This document shows, one piece after another, positions 50,075 to 61,572 of a DNA stretch of 64,000 nt; the first letter of the stretch is position 1; each line of letters opens with the position of its first letter. The translations under genes were made by a program, and so were the position numbers. The DNA comes from Candidatus Sphingomonas phytovorans (GTDB lineage Bacteria > Pseudomonadota > Alphaproteobacteria > Sphingomonadales > Sphingomonadaceae). The stretch spans positions 2,048,501 through 2,112,500 of the forward strand of contig CP119314.1 of the NCBI GenBank assembly GCA_029202385.1. The letters are read 5' to 3'. Below the pieces are notes generated by a model that saw nothing but the letters and a program-made list of their open reading frames with translations, had not been told where the DNA came from and ran no database searches.

Positions 50075-51474
50075 CGCGCCGCCTCGATGGCATCGGCGAG
50101 GCCCGCGGCCCACTTAGTAATATCCCCTGCCCCCAGGCAGACGACCATGTCGCCGGGCTGGACGACACCGGCCAATGTCGTGGCCAGCGCCGCAGCGTCG
50201 GACACGACTGCCGCCGACCGGTGGCCGCGCGTCCTGAGGCCATTGGCCAGCGCCTCGGCATCGACGCCGTCGACCGGCGCCTCGCCCGCTGCATAGACCG
50301 GGGTCACGAACACCATGTCGGCGTCGTTGAATGCCTGCTGGAAGTCCTCCATCAGATCGCCGAGCCGCGAATAGCGGTGCGGCTGCGCCACCGCGATCAC
50401 GCGGTTCGCCACACCCTCGCGCGCCGCGGAGAGCACGGCGCGAATCTCGACCGGATGATGTGCGTAATCGTCGATGATCGTGACGCCACCCGTCTCGCCC
50501 ACCTTGGTGAAGCGCCGTTTCACTCCGCCGAACTTGCCGAACCCCTGCTGGATCGTCGCATCGTCGATGCCGAGCTCAAGCGCGACGCCGATCGCGGCAA
50601 GAGCGTTCTGGACATTGTGGCGGCCCGGCATCGGCAGCTCGATCCCCTCGATCGAGCGGGTCGTTCCGTCGCGGCTCCGCACCAGCGCCTCGAAGCGGTT
50701 GCCACCGGGGATCGGCGTGACATTGACACCACGCACGTCCGCCTGCGCCGAGAAGCCATAGGTCACCACGCGCCGGTCGCGCAGGCGCGGGATGATGCCC
50801 TGCACCTCGGGATGATCGAGGCAGAGCAGCGCCGCGCCGTAGAAAGGCACATTCTCGACGAACTCGACGAACGCGTCCTTCACCGCATCGAACGAGCCAT
50901 AATGGTCGAGATGCTCGGGATCGATATTGGTGACGACGGCAATGGTCCCGTCGAGCCGCAGGAAGCTGCCGTCGCTCTCGTCCGCCTCGACCACCATCCA
51001 GTCGCTCGCGCCGAGCCGCGCGTTGGAACCGTAGCTGTTGATGATCCCGCCATTGATCACGGTCGGGTCCACCCCGCCTGCGTCGAGCAGCGCGGCGACC
51101 ATCGACGTCGTCGTGGTCTTGCCGTGCGTGCCGGCGACCGCGACGGTCGATTTCAGCCGCATCAGTTCGGCCAGCATCTCCGCCCGGCGCACCACCGGGA
51201 TGCGCCGCTCAAGCGCCGCCTCAAGCTCGGGATTGCCGCGCTTGATCGCCGTCGAGGTGACGATCACCACGGCGTCGCCCAGATTCTCGGCCTTCTGGCC
51301 GATATGCACGGCGATGCCCTTGTCGCGCAGCCCCTGCACGACATAGCCCTCGGCCATGTCGGATCCCTGCACCTTGTAGCCGAGATTGTGCATCACCTCG
51401 GCGATGCCGGACATGCCGATCCCGCCGATGCCGACAAAATGGATCGTCCCGATATCGGTTGCGACACCCCTCAT
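50071..51474 (-). CDS. murC: UDP-N-acetylmuramate-L-alanine ligase
   Basis: Encodes 467 residues. N-terminal UDP-binding motif [19 protein letters not shown] loop [19 protein letters not shown], and C-terminal [13 protein letters not shown]. First of the four Mur ligases, adding L-Ala. The start overlaps the murG stop (ATGA). Confidence 0.97.
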   Translation of the reverse strand: MRGVATDIGTIHFVGIGGIGMSGIAEVMHNLGYKVQGSDMAEGYVVQGLRDKGIAVHIGQKAENLGDAVVIVTSTAIKRGNPELEAALERRIPVVRRAEMLAELMRLKSTVAVAGTHGKTTTTSMVAALLDAGGVDPTVINGGIINSYGSNARLGASDWMVVEADESDGSFLRLDGTIAVVTNIDPEHLDHYGSFDAVKDAFVEFVENVPFYGAALLCLDHPEVQGIIPRLRDRRVVTYGFSAQADVRGVNVTPIPGGNRFEALVRSRDGTTRSIEGIELPMPGRHNVQNALAAIGVALELGIDDATIQQGFGKFGGVKRRFTKVGETGGVTIIDDYAHHPVEIRAVLSAAREGVANRVIAVAQPHRYSRLGDLMEDFQQAFNDADMVFVTPVYAAGEAPVDGVDAEALANGLRTRGHRSAAVVSDAAALATTLAGVVQPGDMVVCLGAGDITKWAAGLADAIEAAR

Positions 51475-52631
51475 GCGTAGATCGGCTTTCCGTTGGCGCC
51501 CATCGGCAGCGGCACGCCGATCGGCATGTCCCCGGGCGTATCGTTCAGGCTCTCGACCAGGTCGGCGAGGTCGCGCGCGGCATCGGGCCGCCCGCAGCTC
51601 CGCGCGCGGCCCGCGGCGTTCTGCAACGCAGCGGGGTCGAGCCCGAGCTTCTGCATCTGCTTCGCCAGTTCGACCGGCGTGAAGCTGCGCTGGTCGATCG
51701 TCCGCGCTCCGCCCGCCGCCGTCATTTCCCGCGCGTTGACGGTCTGGTGGTCGTCGGTCGCGCTCGGCAGCGGCACCAGGATCGCCGGCCGGCCGGCCAC
51801 GGTCAGCTCCGCCAGCGTCGACGCGCCCGCGCGCGCGATCACCAGATGCGCCCAGGCGAGCTGCTCGGGCAGGTCGGGCAGATAGGTCGCCAGGTCGGCC
51901 GCGATCGACAGCTCGGCATATTTGGCGCGCGCCGCCTCGATATCCTCGATCCGCGCCTGATGAGTCACCTGCAACCGGCGGCGAAAGCTGACCGGCAGCA
52001 GCGACAGGCCGTCGGGCACGACCTGGCTCAGCACGCTGGCGCCCTGGCTGCCGCCGGTCACCAGCACGCGGAAGATGCCATCCTCCTCGAGCAGCGGATA
52101 AGGCCTGGAGCGAAGCGCCAACACCGAATCGCGCACCGGATTGCCGACCAGATGAGTCTTGCCGTGATATTTGGACGCAAGGCGTTCGACATTGGCATAG
52201 GAGGTCGCGATCGCGCTGACCTTGCGCGCGACGAGCCGGTTGACCCGGCCAAGCACGGCGTTCTGCTCGTGCACCGCGGTCGGGATATTTTCGTGGAACG
52301 CCGCGAGCAGCGCCGGCAGCGCCGGATAGCCGCCGAAACCGATCACCGCGGCGGGGCGGAAGGCGCGATACAGCTCGATCGCCATCGAACGGCCCTTGAC
52401 CATCGCCGCCGCGGCGCGCGCCCAGCCCAGCGGCCCGCCCGCCAGCCGACCGGCGGGAAGCACATGAGTCTGTATGTCCTCGAACAGCCCGGGGAAGCGC
52501 ACGCCGCGCTCGTCGCTGATCAGCGCGACATGATGCCCGCGCTTCATCAGCTCGGCGGCGAGCGCCGCCGCCGGGACCATATGTCCGCCCGTTCCTCCTG
52601 CGGCGAGAACGAAATGCCGTGCCTGGTTCAT
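51471..52631 (-). CDS. murG: UDP-GlcNAc:undecaprenyl-pyrophosphoryl-MurNAc-pentapeptide transferase
   Basis: Encodes 386 residues of the membrane-associated GT-B transferase that converts lipid I to lipid II. Donor loop [18 protein letters not shown] at the N-terminus; [13 protein letters not shown] and the UDP-GlcNAc site [20 protein letters not shown] in the C-domain. ATG at 52631 overlaps the ftsW stop. Confidence 0.96.
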   Translation of the reverse strand: MNQARHFVLAAGGTGGHMVPAAALAAELMKRGHHVALISDERGVRFPGLFEDIQTHVLPAGRLAGGPLGWARAAAAMVKGRSMAIELYRAFRPAAVIGFGGYPALPALLAAFHENIPTAVHEQNAVLGRVNRLVARKVSAIATSYANVERLASKYHGKTHLVGNPVRDSVLALRSRPYPLLEEDGIFRVLVTGGSQGASVLSQVVPDGLSLLPVSFRRRLQVTHQARIEDIEAARAKYAELSIAADLATYLPDLPEQLAWAHLVIARAGASTLAELTVAGRPAILVPLPSATDDHQTVNAREMTAAGGARTIDQRSFTPVELAKQMQKLGLDPAALQNAAGRARSCGRPDAARDLADLVESLNDTPGDMPIGVPLPMGANGKPIYA

Positions 52632-53863
52632 TCCCCGCTCCATCGTGCGATATAGGGTGACCGCGATACGAACGGATTGCGCCGGGTGAAAGCCAGCAGC
52701 AGACCCATGCCGATCGACAGCGCGATCATCGACGATCCGCCATAGCTGATAAAGGGCAAGGTCATGCCCTTTGACGGCGCGAGTCCCGTATTGACCGCCA
52801 TGCTGATCAGCGCCTGCACCCCGAACTGGGTCGCCAGCCCCGCCGCCGCGAACAGCCGGAACTCGTCCTGCTCGTCGAGCAGCTTGACGAACACCCGCAC
52901 CACGATCGCCAGGAACAGCAGCGCGATGATCATGCAGGCGATCAGCCCGAACTCCTCGCCGATCACCGAGAAAATGTAGTCGGTATGCCCCTCGGGCAGG
53001 CGGAACTTCATCGATCCGCCGCCCGGCCCGGTCCCGCGCCAGCCGCCCGCGGTGATGGTGTCATGCGCCGCATTGGTCTGGAAATGGTCGGAGGCGCCCA
53101 CACCCTCATGGTTCGGGAAGAGATAGGCGTCGATCCGCGTCCGCGCGGTGCCGTAGAAGAAATAGGCTGCGATCACGCCCGCCGGCACGCAGCCGATCAG
53201 CCCCGCCATCACCTTGGGCGAGGTTCCCGCGATCATCAGCAGCGCGAGCCACACCGCGGCGAACACCATGGTCTGGCCGAAATCCGGCTGGAGCATCAGC
53301 AGCAGCGCGACGAGCGCGGTCATCGCGCCGGTGATCACCACGACCGGCAGCGCCTCGTCCTTGGCGCGCATCGACAGCAGCCAGGCACAGGTCACGATGA
53401 AGAACGGCTTGAGGAACTCGGACGGCTGAACCAGCGACACGCCGAAATTGAGCCACCGCGTCGCGCCGTTCTTCTCCACCCCGAAGAACGGCACCGCGAT
53501 CAGCAGCACCAGGCAGACGACCGTGCCGATCAACGCCATCCGCCGCGCAAAGGCGACCGGCAGCATCGAGACGATGAACAGGATCGGCAACGACACGCAG
53601 ACCCAGGCAAGCTGCCACCAGAGATAGAACAGCGCCGGGAAATGATGCTTCTCGTCGGAATAACGAGTTGCGGCCGCCGGCGACGCGGCGCCGACCGCGA
53701 TCAACCCGACTGCGATCAGCAACAGGGTCAGCAGCAGCAGCAGCCGGTCGATATCCCAGAACCACATGCCGAGCGCCGAGCGGTCGCCGCGGCCGCCCTC
53801 ACCCTTCATGCGCTTCCACAAGGTGAGCGTCCCGGTGTTCGCCCCGGCGTTCGTCCTGCTCAT
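52628..53863 (-). CDS. ftsW: Peptidoglycan glycosyltransferase FtsW
   Basis: Encodes 411 residues of the SEDS-family septal glycan polymerase that works with FtsI. About ten helices are visible ([37 protein letters not shown] and others). The catalytic SEDS region is [22 protein letters not shown], and [23 protein letters not shown] is the C-terminal signature. The first 25 residues are a polar cytoplasmic tail. Confidence 0.96.
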   Translation of the reverse strand: MSRTNAGANTGTLTLWKRMKGEGGRGDRSALGMWFWDIDRLLLLLTLLLIAVGLIAVGAASPAAATRYSDEKHHFPALFYLWWQLAWVCVSLPILFIVSMLPVAFARRMALIGTVVCLVLLIAVPFFGVEKNGATRWLNFGVSLVQPSEFLKPFFIVTCAWLLSMRAKDEALPVVVITGAMTALVALLLMLQPDFGQTMVFAAVWLALLMIAGTSPKVMAGLIGCVPAGVIAAYFFYGTARTRIDAYLFPNHEGVGASDHFQTNAAHDTITAGGWRGTGPGGGSMKFRLPEGHTDYIFSVIGEEFGLIACMIIALLFLAIVVRVFVKLLDEQDEFRLFAAAGLATQFGVQALISMAVNTGLAPSKGMTLPFISYGGSSMIALSIGMGLLLAFTRRNPFVSRSPYIARWSGE

Positions 53864-55260
53864 GCGAGCCCTCCGACCAGGCTGCGAAACCGGTCGCCGC
53901 GATCCTCGAAATCGCGAAACTGGTCGAATGACGCGCAGGCGGGCGAGAGCAATATGGTGTCACCCGACCGGGCGTTCGCCGCGGCGCTCTTCACTGCCTG
54001 AACCAGGGTTCCGCTTTCCTCGACCGACATGTGCGGCGTCAGGATCGCGGCGAAGCGCGGCCCGGCCTCGCCGATCGTATAGGCGCGCGCGATATGCCCG
54101 AACCAGGGCGCGCAGGCGTCGAGATCGTCGGTCTTGGCCTGTCCGCCCACTATCCAGTGAATCCGCGAAAAGGCGGCCAGCGCCGGCGCGGTGGACTCGG
54201 GATTGGTCGCCTTGCTGTCGTTGACGAAGGCAACGCCGTCCCGGCTGGCGACCAGCTCCATCCGGTGCGGCAGGCCGGCGAAGCTCTCAAGCCCGCGATC
54301 GATCGCCGCGTCATCGACACCAAGCGCCTTGCACGCATCGATCGCGGCGAGCGCGTTCTGCGCATTGTGCGGCCCTTGCAGCGACGGCCAGCGCGACTGG
54401 TCCATGCACATGCCCGGCGCGATCTTCGTCAAATGCTCGCCCCGCGCCGACAGCGACCGGGCGATCCGCGCCGAGGCAGCATCGCCGATCCCGATGATCG
54501 CGGCATGATCCAGCGACTGAATCGCGAACAGCCGCGCCTTCGACGCGGCATAACCCTCGAACCCGTCATAGCGGTCGAGATGGTCGGGCGTGATGTTGAG
54601 CAGGATCGCGACATCGCAATCGAGACTGGTCGTCAGGTCGATCTGGTAGCTCGACAGCTCAAGCACATAGACGCCACCGTCAGGCAACGGCTCCTCGCCC
54701 AGGATCGGCTTGCCGATATTCCCGCCCAGCCGCGCCGGCACGCCGGCTGTCTCCAGGATATGGTGAATCAGCGCCGTCGTGGTCGACTTGCCGTTGGTGC
54801 CGGTGATCCCGACCACCTTGTGCGGCGGCAGGCTGGCCCGCGCCTGAGCGAACAGCTCGATATCGCCGATGACCGGCACGCCCGCCGCCCGCGCCTTCGC
54901 GGCGACCGGATGGCGATTGATCGGCACGCCGGGAGAAACGACGAGCCCATCGAAACCGGCGAGGTCGATCGTCTCCGGATCGGCGAACGAAAGTTCCTCC
55001 CCGGCACGGGGAGGGGGACCATCCGCAGGATGGCGGAGGGGAGCTTCCGCAATCGCAACGCATGGGGCGAGCCCCCCTCCACCAGCTTCGCTGGTCCCCC
55101 TCCCCGTGCCGGGGAGGAGCGCAGCCCGCGCCGCCTCGTTCGAATCCCACGCCACCACCTCGGCTCCGCTCGCCACGAGCGCGCGCACCACCGCCGCGCC
55201 CGAGCGCGCAAGCCCCAGCACCGCGAAGCGTTTGCCGCGCCATGTGGGGCTGGTGATCAC
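53860..55260 (-). CDS. murD: UDP-N-acetylmuramoylalanine-D-glutamate ligase with in-frame repeat insertion
   Basis: Encodes 466 residues (E. coli MurD has 438), adding D-Glu to UDP-MurNAc-Ala. N-terminal motif [20 protein letters not shown] loop [20 protein letters not shown], and C-terminal [13 protein letters not shown] are intact. Residues about 49-89, [18 protein letters not shown] and onward to PPPRAGEE, are not MurD-like. They are encoded by a 124-base palindromic repeat lying in frame in the N-terminal UDP-binding domain, between AARAAL and [14 protein letters not shown]. Since the gene is essential and otherwise whole, the protein probably tolerates the insert as a surface loop. The GTG start overlaps mraY. 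Confidence 0.95.
   Translation of the reverse strand: MITSPTWRGKRFAVLGLARSGAAVVRALVASGAEVVAWDSNEAARAALLPGTGRGTSEAGGGGLAPCVAIAEAPLRHPADGPPPRAGEELSFADPETIDLAGFDGLVVSPGVPINRHPVAAKARAAGVPVIGDIELFAQARASLPPHKVVGITGTNGKSTTTALIHHILETAGVPARLGGNIGKPILGEEPLPDGGVYVLELSSYQIDLTTSLDCDVAILLNITPDHLDRYDGFEGYAASKARLFAIQSLDHAAIIGIGDAASARIARSLSARGEHLTKIAPGMCMDQSRWPSLQGPHNAQNALAAIDACKALGVDDAAIDRGLESFAGLPHRMELVASRDGVAFVNDSKATNPESTAPALAAFSRIHWIVGGQAKTDDLDACAPWFGHIARAYTIGEAGPRFAAILTPHMSVEESGTLVQAVKSAAANARSGDTILLSPACASFDQFRDFEDRGDRFRSLVGGLA
54995..55118. repeat. Palindromic repeat inserted in the murD coding sequence
   Basis: Perfect 27-bp terminal inverted repeats: 54995-55021 (beginning TCCTCCCCGGCACGGGG) and 55092-55118 (ending CCCCGTGCCGGGGAGGA). 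Inside are a second near-palindromic pair (GGTGGAGGGG with CCCCTCCGCC) and small hairpins (ATCC-GCA-GGAT, ACCAGC-TTC-GCTGGT). This has the look of the hairpin repeats common between sphingomonad genes, but it lies within an essential reading frame and adds about 41 codons without a stop. Confidence 0.9.
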
Positions 55261-56336
55261 CGAAGCTTCAAGGTCGACAGGCCAGCAAGCGCGAGCACCA
55301 GCGCGATGATCCAGAAACGGATCACGACGGTCGGCTCGCTCCAGCCGAGCTGCTCGAAATGATGGTGGATCGGCGCCATCTTGAAGATGCGCCGGCCGGT
55401 GCGCTTGTAGAAGAACACCTGGATGATGACCGACAGCGCCTCGATCACGAACAGGCCGCCGATGATGCCGAGCACGATCTCGTGGTGCGCGACGACCGCG
55501 ATGGTGCCGAGCGCCCCGCCGAGCGCCAGGCTGCCGGTGTCGCCCATGAAGACCGCTGCCGGCGGCGCGTTGAACCACAGAAACGCAAGCCCCGCCCCGA
55601 TCATCGCCCCGCAGAAGATCGCAAGGTCGCCCGCCCTGGGGACATGGGGAATGCCGAGATAGGTCGCGAACTTCGCATTACCCGCCAGATAGACGATGAT
55701 CATGAACGCGACCGCGGCGATGATCACCGGCATGGTCGCGAGGCCGTCCAGCCCGTCGGTCAGGTTCACCGCATTGCCGAACGCGACGATCGTGAAGGCA
55801 GCGAACAGGATGTAGAAATAGCCGAGATCGACCCACCAGCCATTGGTGAAGGGCAGATAGAGATGCGTGCCTGTCGCATTGTTCTGATGAATGATCAGCC
55901 CGGCCGCGATCGCCGCGATGGTGAACTCGCCGACCAGCCGCATCCGCCCCGACACGCCCTTGGTGCTCGCCTTGCGCACCTTGTCGTAATCATCGAGGAA
56001 ACCGATCGCGCCGAACCCGAGCGTCACGAAGGTGCAGGCCCAGACGAACGGGTTGCTCAGGTCCATCCACAACAGGATCGACAGCACCAGCGAGGTCAGG
56101 ATCATCAGCCCGCCCATGGTCGGCGTGCCGCGCTTGGCCAGGTGGCTCTGCGGCCCGTCGTCGCGGATCGGCTGCCCCTTGCCCTGGCGCACGCGCAGCC
56201 AGCCGATGAACCGGGGCCCGATGATCAGGCCGATGATCAGCGCGGTCGCCACCGCCCCGCCCGAGCGGAAGCTCAGATAGCGGAAGAGGTTGAGGATACC
56301 GGGAAAACCCAGATAGTTGGCGATGAAATAGAGCAT
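55257..56336 (-). CDS. mraY: Phospho-N-acetylmuramoyl-pentapeptide transferase
   Basis: Encodes 359 residues of the ten-helix integral enzyme that makes lipid I. Motifs: [19 protein letters not shown], the catalytic [16 protein letters not shown], and [15 protein letters not shown]; the HHHFEQLGW triple-His segment near the C-terminus is intact. It overlaps murF by one base. Confidence 0.97.
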   Translation of the reverse strand: MLYFIANYLGFPGILNLFRYLSFRSGGAVATALIIGLIIGPRFIGWLRVRQGKGQPIRDDGPQSHLAKRGTPTMGGLMILTSLVLSILLWMDLSNPFVWACTFVTLGFGAIGFLDDYDKVRKASTKGVSGRMRLVGEFTIAAIAAGLIIHQNNATGTHLYLPFTNGWWVDLGYFYILFAAFTIVAFGNAVNLTDGLDGLATMPVIIAAVAFMIIVYLAGNAKFATYLGIPHVPRAGDLAIFCGAMIGAGLAFLWFNAPPAAVFMGDTGSLALGGALGTIAVVAHHEIVLGIIGGLFVIEALSVIIQVFFYKRTGRRIFKMAPIHHHFEQLGWSEPTVVIRFWIIALVLALAGLSTLKLR

Positions 56337-57709
56337 TATGCTGTCCCGTTCGCCAAAGCGGCGACCACGCTCGCCAACCCGACTCCGTTCGAACCCTTGA
56401 TGAGAACCGCGTCGCCGGGCGCCAGCATTTCCAGCAGGCTTGCCCGCGCGGCAGCGGTATCGGGCACATGGACGAAATCGACCCTGCCCTCAAGCGCGTT
56501 CGCAAGGGGCCTCATCGCTTCACCGACCAGAATGACCCGTTCGACGCCCGCGGCGATCACCGGGTCGGCAAGCCCCGCATGATAGGCGTCGCTCTTCTCG
56601 CCCAGCTCGCGCATCTCGCCCAGCACGGCGAGCTTCCGTGGCGCAGCTTCCGCGCCCAGCACCGCGAGCGTCGCCCGCATCGATGTCGGGTTCGCGTTAT
56701 AGCTTTCGTCGATCACCAGCGCCTCGCCGCCGGCAACCTTGACGGTCAGCCGCGCGCCGCGCCCGGCCAGCCCGCCCAGCTCGGCCAGCGCAAGCCCGGC
56801 CAGCGCCAGGTCGCCGCCGACCGCGTCGACCGCCGCCAGCACCGCCAGCGCGTTCGACACCCAGTGCATGCCCGGCTGCCCGACGGTGAAGCTCAGTTCC
56901 TTTTCGCCCAGCGATGCCGTGACGAAGGTTCCGCCAGTCGCGGTGCGCATCGTCTCGATCGCGCGGACGTCGGCGCCCGGATCAATTCCGAAGGTCACGA
57001 TCTTGGCGGCATGCGGCCTGGCGTGCCCGATCAGACGGTCGCGGTGCGGGCTGTCATAGGGGATGATCGCGACCCCGCCCGGCTCGAGCCCGGCGAAGAT
57101 CTCCCCCTTGGCGTCGGCAATGGCCGATTCGTCCGGGAAGAAGGCCGTATGGGCTGGCGCGATCGCGGTCACCATCGCGACATGCGGCCGCACCAGGGTC
57201 GTCAGATGCGCCAGTTCGCCTGCATGGTTCATGCCCATCTCGAACACGCCGAAACGGCTTGCCGCCGGCATGCGCGCCAGGCTCAGCGGCACGCCGGTGT
57301 GATTGTTGTAGCTCTTCACCGACCGGTGCGCGGTACCCGGCGCGCCACGATCGAGTGCCGCGAACAGCGCTTCCTTGGTGCTTGTCTTGCCGACCGATCC
57401 GGTCACCCCGATGATTTTCGCCGGGGTCCGCGCGCGCGCGGCACGGGCCATCGCCTCGAGCGCCGCCATCGTATCGGAAACCAGGACATGCGGGTGCGGT
57501 GTCGCAACGGCGACAACCGCACCCGACGCTCCCCGCTCGGAGCTCTGGTCGAGGAATCTGTGCCCGTCGCTCGTCTCGCCCTTCAGCGCGACGAACAGGT
57601 CGCCCGGGCCGACTTCACGGGAATCGAAGGTCACGCCGGTGGCGGTGAACTCGGTCGAGGCGGTGCCCCCGGTGGCGGTCGCGATCTCGGCCGAGGTCCA
57701 CAAGCTCAT
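56336..57709 (-). CDS. murF: UDP-N-acetylmuramoyl-tripeptide-D-alanyl-D-alanine ligase
   Basis: Encodes 457 residues. N-terminal [21 protein letters not shown] loop [33 protein letters not shown] and [14 protein letters not shown] are the MurF signatures. It attaches D-Ala-D-Ala to the tripeptide. It is separated from murE by 115 bases that hold a palindromic repeat, the only large gap inside the mur genes. Confidence 0.97.
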   Translation of the reverse strand: MSLWTSAEIATATGGTASTEFTATGVTFDSREVGPGDLFVALKGETSDGHRFLDQSSERGASGAVVAVATPHPHVLVSDTMAALEAMARAARARTPAKIIGVTGSVGKTSTKEALFAALDRGAPGTAHRSVKSYNNHTGVPLSLARMPAASRFGVFEMGMNHAGELAHLTTLVRPHVAMVTAIAPAHTAFFPDESAIADAKGEIFAGLEPGGVAIIPYDSPHRDRLIGHARPHAAKIVTFGIDPGADVRAIETMRTATGGTFVTASLGEKELSFTVGQPGMHWVSNALAVLAAVDAVGGDLALAGLALAELGGLAGRGARLTVKVAGGEALVIDESYNANPTSMRATLAVLGAEAAPRKLAVLGEMRELGEKSDAYHAGLADPVIAAGVERVILVGEAMRPLANALEGRVDFVHVPDTAAARASLLEMLAPGDAVLIKGSNGVGLASVVAALANGTA

Positions 57710-57710
57710 A

Positions 57711-57804
57711 GCCCCTCCCCTTCAGGGGAGGGGTTGGGGTGGGGCAGTCCCGCAAATGCCGGGGTTGGTTTGAGCCGGAAGGCCCCACCCCTGAAGAGGA
57801 GGGA
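57711..57804. repeat. Palindromic intergenic repeat between murE and murF
   Basis: Left arm CCCCTCCCCTTCAGGGG (57712-57728) and a GGGGTGGGGC segment at 57735-57745; right arm GCCCCACCCCTGAAGAGGAGGG (57782-57803). The arms match over most of their length in inverted orientation. It is related in composition to the element inside murD and would form a long hairpin in the dcw transcript. Confidence 0.7.
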
Positions 57805-57824
57805 AGAAAAAATGAGATCGTCGC

Positions 57825-59240
57825 TCACGCCGCCATCTCCCGCGCGACGCTGACATCGTCGAACGGCAGCACCAGGTCGCCGACGATCTGCCCCTGCTCA
57901 TGCCCCTTCCCCGCGACCAGCACGATATCCTGCGGCCCCGCCTCCGCGATCGCCGCGCCGATCGCATCGCGGCGCGATCCGATCTCGGTCGCGCCGGGCG
58001 CGCCGACCATCACCATCGCCCGGATCGCCGCCGGATCCTCCGACCGCGGATTGTCATCAGTGACATAGACCTTGTCGGACATTGCCGTCGCCACCGCCCC
58101 CATCGGCGCGCGCTTGCCCTGGTCGCGATCCCCGCCAGCACCGAACACCGTGATCAGCCGCCCCGATACATGCGGCTTCAGCGCCGCGATCGCCGCCTCG
58201 AGCGCATCGGGCGTATGGGCATAATCGACATAGACCGGCGCACCGCTCCGCGCGATCGCGGCGCGCTCCAGCCGTCCCCGTACCGGCTGCAGCCGCCCGA
58301 GCGACGCAAGCGTCTGCCCGACATCGCCGCCGGTCGCGATCACCAGCCCCGCCGCGGTCAGCGCGTTCGCCGCCTGATAGGCACCGATCAGGGGCAGCAT
58401 CACCTTGTACGTCCTGGCCCCGGCCTCGATGACCAGACCCTGCCCGAGCAGGGTGGGATCGCGCGATACCAGTTTCAGCGTCTCGCCCTGCGTTCCGACC
58501 GTCAGCACGGAAAAGCTTCGTCCCCGCGCGATCTCGATCACGCGCGCCGCATGAGGATCGTCGGCCCACACCACGACCGCGCCGCCATCGACCACCACTT
58601 CCGAGAACAGCCGAAGCTTCGCCTCGAAATAGGCCTCCATCGTACCGTGATAATCGAGATGGTCGCGGCTGAGATTGGTGAAGGCCGCAGCCCTGACCTG
58701 CAGCCCCTCGGTGCGATATTGCGACAGACCGTGGCTCGACGCTTCGAAGGCAACATGGCTGACGCCCTCGCGCGACAGCCCAGCCACGTTCGACAGGAAG
58801 GTGACGATGTCAGGCGTGGTCAGCCCGGTCGAGACCTGGTCGTCAGCCGTGGTCACGCCCAGCGTGCCGATCGACGCGGCATGGAAACCCGCCATCCGCC
58901 ACAATTGCCGGGTCATCTCGACGGTCGAGGTCTTGCCGTTGGTTCCCGTTACCGCGACGGCAGTCTCCGGGAAGGGCGCGAAATAGCGTGCGGCCAGCCC
59001 GGCGAACCGCTTGCGCGGATTGGCGTCGGCGATATGCGCGACACCCTCGACCCGCGCCCCGGGCCGCGCCACCACCGCGATCGCGCCGCCGGCGACCGCC
59101 GCCGGAATGAAGTCCTCGCCATTCACCTGGGCGCCCTCGAACGCACCGAACACGGTGCCGGGCGCCACCTTGCGATGGTCGATCGCGAAGCCGGTGACCG
59201 TTGCGTCCTCCGCTCCACCGGTCAGCGCGCCTAGCTTCAT
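57825..59240 (-). CDS. murE: UDP-N-acetylmuramoyl-tripeptide synthetase
   Basis: Encodes 471 residues. FAIDHRKVAPGTVFGAFEG, ATP loop VAVTGTNGKTSTVEMTRQL and VDYAHTPDALEAAI are MurE-typical. The amino-acid-specificity loop reads TDDNPRSEDPAAI, and the DNPR motif indicates meso-diaminopimelate as substrate. ATG at 59240 overlaps the ftsI stop. Confidence 0.97.
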   Translation of the reverse strand: MKLGALTGGAEDATVTGFAIDHRKVAPGTVFGAFEGAQVNGEDFIPAAVAGGAIAVVARPGARVEGVAHIADANPRKRFAGLAARYFAPFPETAVAVTGTNGKTSTVEMTRQLWRMAGFHAASIGTLGVTTADDQVSTGLTTPDIVTFLSNVAGLSREGVSHVAFEASSHGLSQYRTEGLQVRAAAFTNLSRDHLDYHGTMEAYFEAKLRLFSEVVVDGGAVVVWADDPHAARVIEIARGRSFSVLTVGTQGETLKLVSRDPTLLGQGLVIEAGARTYKVMLPLIGAYQAANALTAAGLVIATGGDVGQTLASLGRLQPVRGRLERAAIARSGAPVYVDYAHTPDALEAAIAALKPHVSGRLITVFGAGGDRDQGKRAPMGAVATAMSDKVYVTDDNPRSEDPAAIRAMVMVGAPGATEIGSRRDAIGAAIAEAGPQDIVLVAGKGHEQGQIVGDLVLPFDDVSVAREMAA

Positions 59241-60964
59241 TCGGCGTCCGCCGGGTTCTCGCCCGGGGCATGCCACAACAGCGGCAGCAATTCGGAGACA
59301 TCGACGTCGCGACGATTGTCCGGCGTCACGCCAAGCATCGCGCCGGTGCGGGAGATGACACGGCTCACGACCGGGGCCGCCGTCCAGGCGGCGGTGGTGA
59401 GGCCAAAGGATTCGGCGTTGCCGATAGGCGAGTCGAGCATTGCGATCACCACATAGCGCGGCGCGTCCATCGGGAAAGCCGCCGCGAAGGTCGAGACGTT
59501 CGTTTTCTTCGAGTAACCGCCCGCCCCCGCGACTTCGGCGGTGCCGGTCTTGCCGCCGACGCGATATCCGGGCGCCTCGCCCTTGCGGCCGGTGCCCTGG
59601 GTCACGACCAGCCGCAGGAGCTGGCGCATCCGCGCACTGGTCGCCTCGGACAGTACGCGGCGGCCCTCGGGCGCCTTGCCCGGGGCGACCTTCAACAACG
59701 TCGTCGGCCGCCAGATCCCGCCATTCACCAGCGTCGCATAGGCGTTGGCGAGGTGAAGCGGCGTCACCGCGATGCCGTGGCCATAGGCAGTCGTCATCAC
59801 CGTGGTGCGCGCCCAGAACACAGGCCAGATCGGCTTCTGCTTCTCGCGCAGTTCGATCTCGGGGCGGGTATCGAAACCCATCGCCTTGAACATCGCCGCC
59901 ATGCGGTCCTTGCCGATTTCGTCGGCGATCCGCGCGGTCACGATGTTCGACGAATGGATCAGTGCCTCGGGGATGTCGAGGAAACGCTTCTGCGCATGGT
60001 CGTCATGGATGGTGAAGCCGCCGACATGCAATGGCTGGGTCGCATCGAAGCGACGCGCCATCGAGGTCACGACGCCGGTCTCGATCGCGGTCGCCATGGT
60101 GATCGGCTTGAAGGTCGATCCCAGCTCGTACACGCTCTGAGTCACGTTGTTGCGCAGCGCGTCGCTGCTCGTGCCGGCGATCTTGTTCGGATTGTAGACT
60201 GGCAGCGAGACCATCGCCATCACTTCGCCGGTATGGACGTCGAGCACGACGCCGGTCGCCGACTTCGCCTTGAACGCGATCATCGCCCTGCCCAGTTCGC
60301 TCTCCATCGCCGCCTGCACCCGGCTGTCGATCGACAGGGTCACCGGGGTGGCGCGCGTGGAGGGGCTGGTCAGTTGGTCGTCGAAGGCACGCTCGATCCC
60401 GGCACGGCCCATGATCCGCCTGTCGTCGCCCGTCGGGCCGATATAGCCGAGGACATGTGCTGCCATGGTGGTCTGCGGATACAGCCGCTCAGGCTCCCGC
60501 GCGAAGGCAAGGCCAGGCTCGCCCAGCGCATGGATCGCGTTGACCAGCGCCGGCGAGGCGTGGCGTTCGAGATAGGTGAAATTCACCGGCAGCGTCAGCT
60601 TGGCATAATACCAGGATTCGTCATGGCCGGGCACGATCGCGGCAAGCTTCGCCGCCAGCTCGCGACGATCGCCGAGCAGCTTGCCCGGGTGCACGCCGAT
60701 CGTCCACGCCTCGATCGTCCGCGCCAGCGGCTCGCCGTTGCGGTCCAGAATATCCCCGCGCTGCATCAAGCCCGAAACCGGCCCCTGAGCGCTGGCAGGC
60801 TCGGAAACGAAACCGAGCATCGCGATCCGCCCGATCACCAGCGTGAAGCCGGCGGCGAGCAGCAGCATCAGCATCATCAGCCGCACATGCGCCGTCGCGA
60901 CCAGCGCATGGCGCTGGCCGGTCAGGCGCCGTTGCGGCTGTGGTCGGGCGACGAGTGCCGTCAA
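59237..60964 (-). CDS. ftsI: Septal peptidoglycan transpeptidase FtsI (PBP3)
   Basis: Encodes 575 residues of the class B penicillin-binding protein. One N-terminal helix (LMMLMLLLAAGFTLVIGRIAML), the dimer/allosteric domain, and the transpeptidase with Ser in ELGSTFKPITMATA, SSNIVTARIADE and KTGTAEVAGAGG. The start is a TTG overlapping the ftsL stop (TTGA), typical of coupled translation here. Confidence 0.96.
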   Translation of the reverse strand: MTALVARPQPQRRLTGQRHALVATAHVRLMMLMLLLAAGFTLVIGRIAMLGFVSEPASAQGPVSGLMQRGDILDRNGEPLARTIEAWTIGVHPGKLLGDRRELAAKLAAIVPGHDESWYYAKLTLPVNFTYLERHASPALVNAIHALGEPGLAFAREPERLYPQTTMAAHVLGYIGPTGDDRRIMGRAGIERAFDDQLTSPSTRATPVTLSIDSRVQAAMESELGRAMIAFKAKSATGVVLDVHTGEVMAMVSLPVYNPNKIAGTSSDALRNNVTQSVYELGSTFKPITMATAIETGVVTSMARRFDATQPLHVGGFTIHDDHAQKRFLDIPEALIHSSNIVTARIADEIGKDRMAAMFKAMGFDTRPEIELREKQKPIWPVFWARTTVMTTAYGHGIAVTPLHLANAYATLVNGGIWRPTTLLKVAPGKAPEGRRVLSEATSARMRQLLRLVVTQGTGRKGEAPGYRVGGKTGTAEVAGAGGYSKKTNVSTFAAAFPMDAPRYVVIAMLDSPIGNAESFGLTTAAWTAAPVVSRVISRTGAMLGVTPDNRRDVDVSELLPLLWHAPGENPADAE

Positions 60965-61572
60965 CGCATCCGCCCCGATTCAGCACGAGCGCCGCTGAAC
61001 AGGTCGCCGATCGTCGAATCGCTCAGCAGCTTGCGGTCGAGCAGCGCCACCGTCTGGGCCTTGCCACCGGAAACGGCACGCTCGCGGACAGGTGCCGCGG
61101 TCGCCATGACGGCCGGTCGAGACTTGGCCGTCGCGGGCGCGGTAGCCACAGGTGCGGCAGCGGCCGCTTCCACGACACGGGTCACCACTGCGGGCGTCGC
61201 CGCCGGGCGCATGGTCGAACCGTCGGGCAGCGACGGCACGACCAGCGACGCGGTCTGGATCGTCGCGTCATGGCCCTGGTTGAGGTCGAGCGAGGCAAGC
61301 GCCCCCTCGTCGGACACGAACTGGGCCGCCGCCGGCGCCGTCAGGCGCAGCGTGTCGCCGTTCCACCTCTCGAGTTGGGCGAGGTTGGCGCGCGTGTCGA
61401 ACTCGGTCTCCAGCGCGCGGATGTCCCGTTGCGCCTGGCCGATCAGCGCGACCGTCCTGTCGAGCTTCTTGCGCTCGGCCGCGACCTGCAACGGCACCAG
61501 CAGGAAACCCAGAGCAACGGCAACGCCGGCCAGGAACCAGCCAAGACTTTTCCAAGCATACGCAAGCATCAC
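60961..61572 (-). CDS. ftsL: FtsL-like cell division protein
   Basis: Encodes 203 residues. Helix near 8-30 ([21 protein letters not shown]) followed by a heptad-like segment ([21 protein letters not shown]) as in FtsL. The C-terminal 100 residues are a disordered Ala/Val/Pro-rich extension, making it longer than typical FtsL (about 120). Identity rests mostly on its place between rsmH and ftsI and on topology. Confidence 0.8.
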   Translation of the reverse strand: MMLAYAWKSLGWFLAGVAVALGFLLVPLQVAAERKKLDRTVALIGQAQRDIRALETEFDTRANLAQLERWNGDTLRLTAPAAAQFVSDEGALASLDLNQGHDATIQTASLVVPSLPDGSTMRPAATPAVVTRVVEAAAAAPVATAPATAKSRPAVMATAAPVRERAVSGGKAQTVALLDRKLLSDSTIGDLFSGARAESGRMR

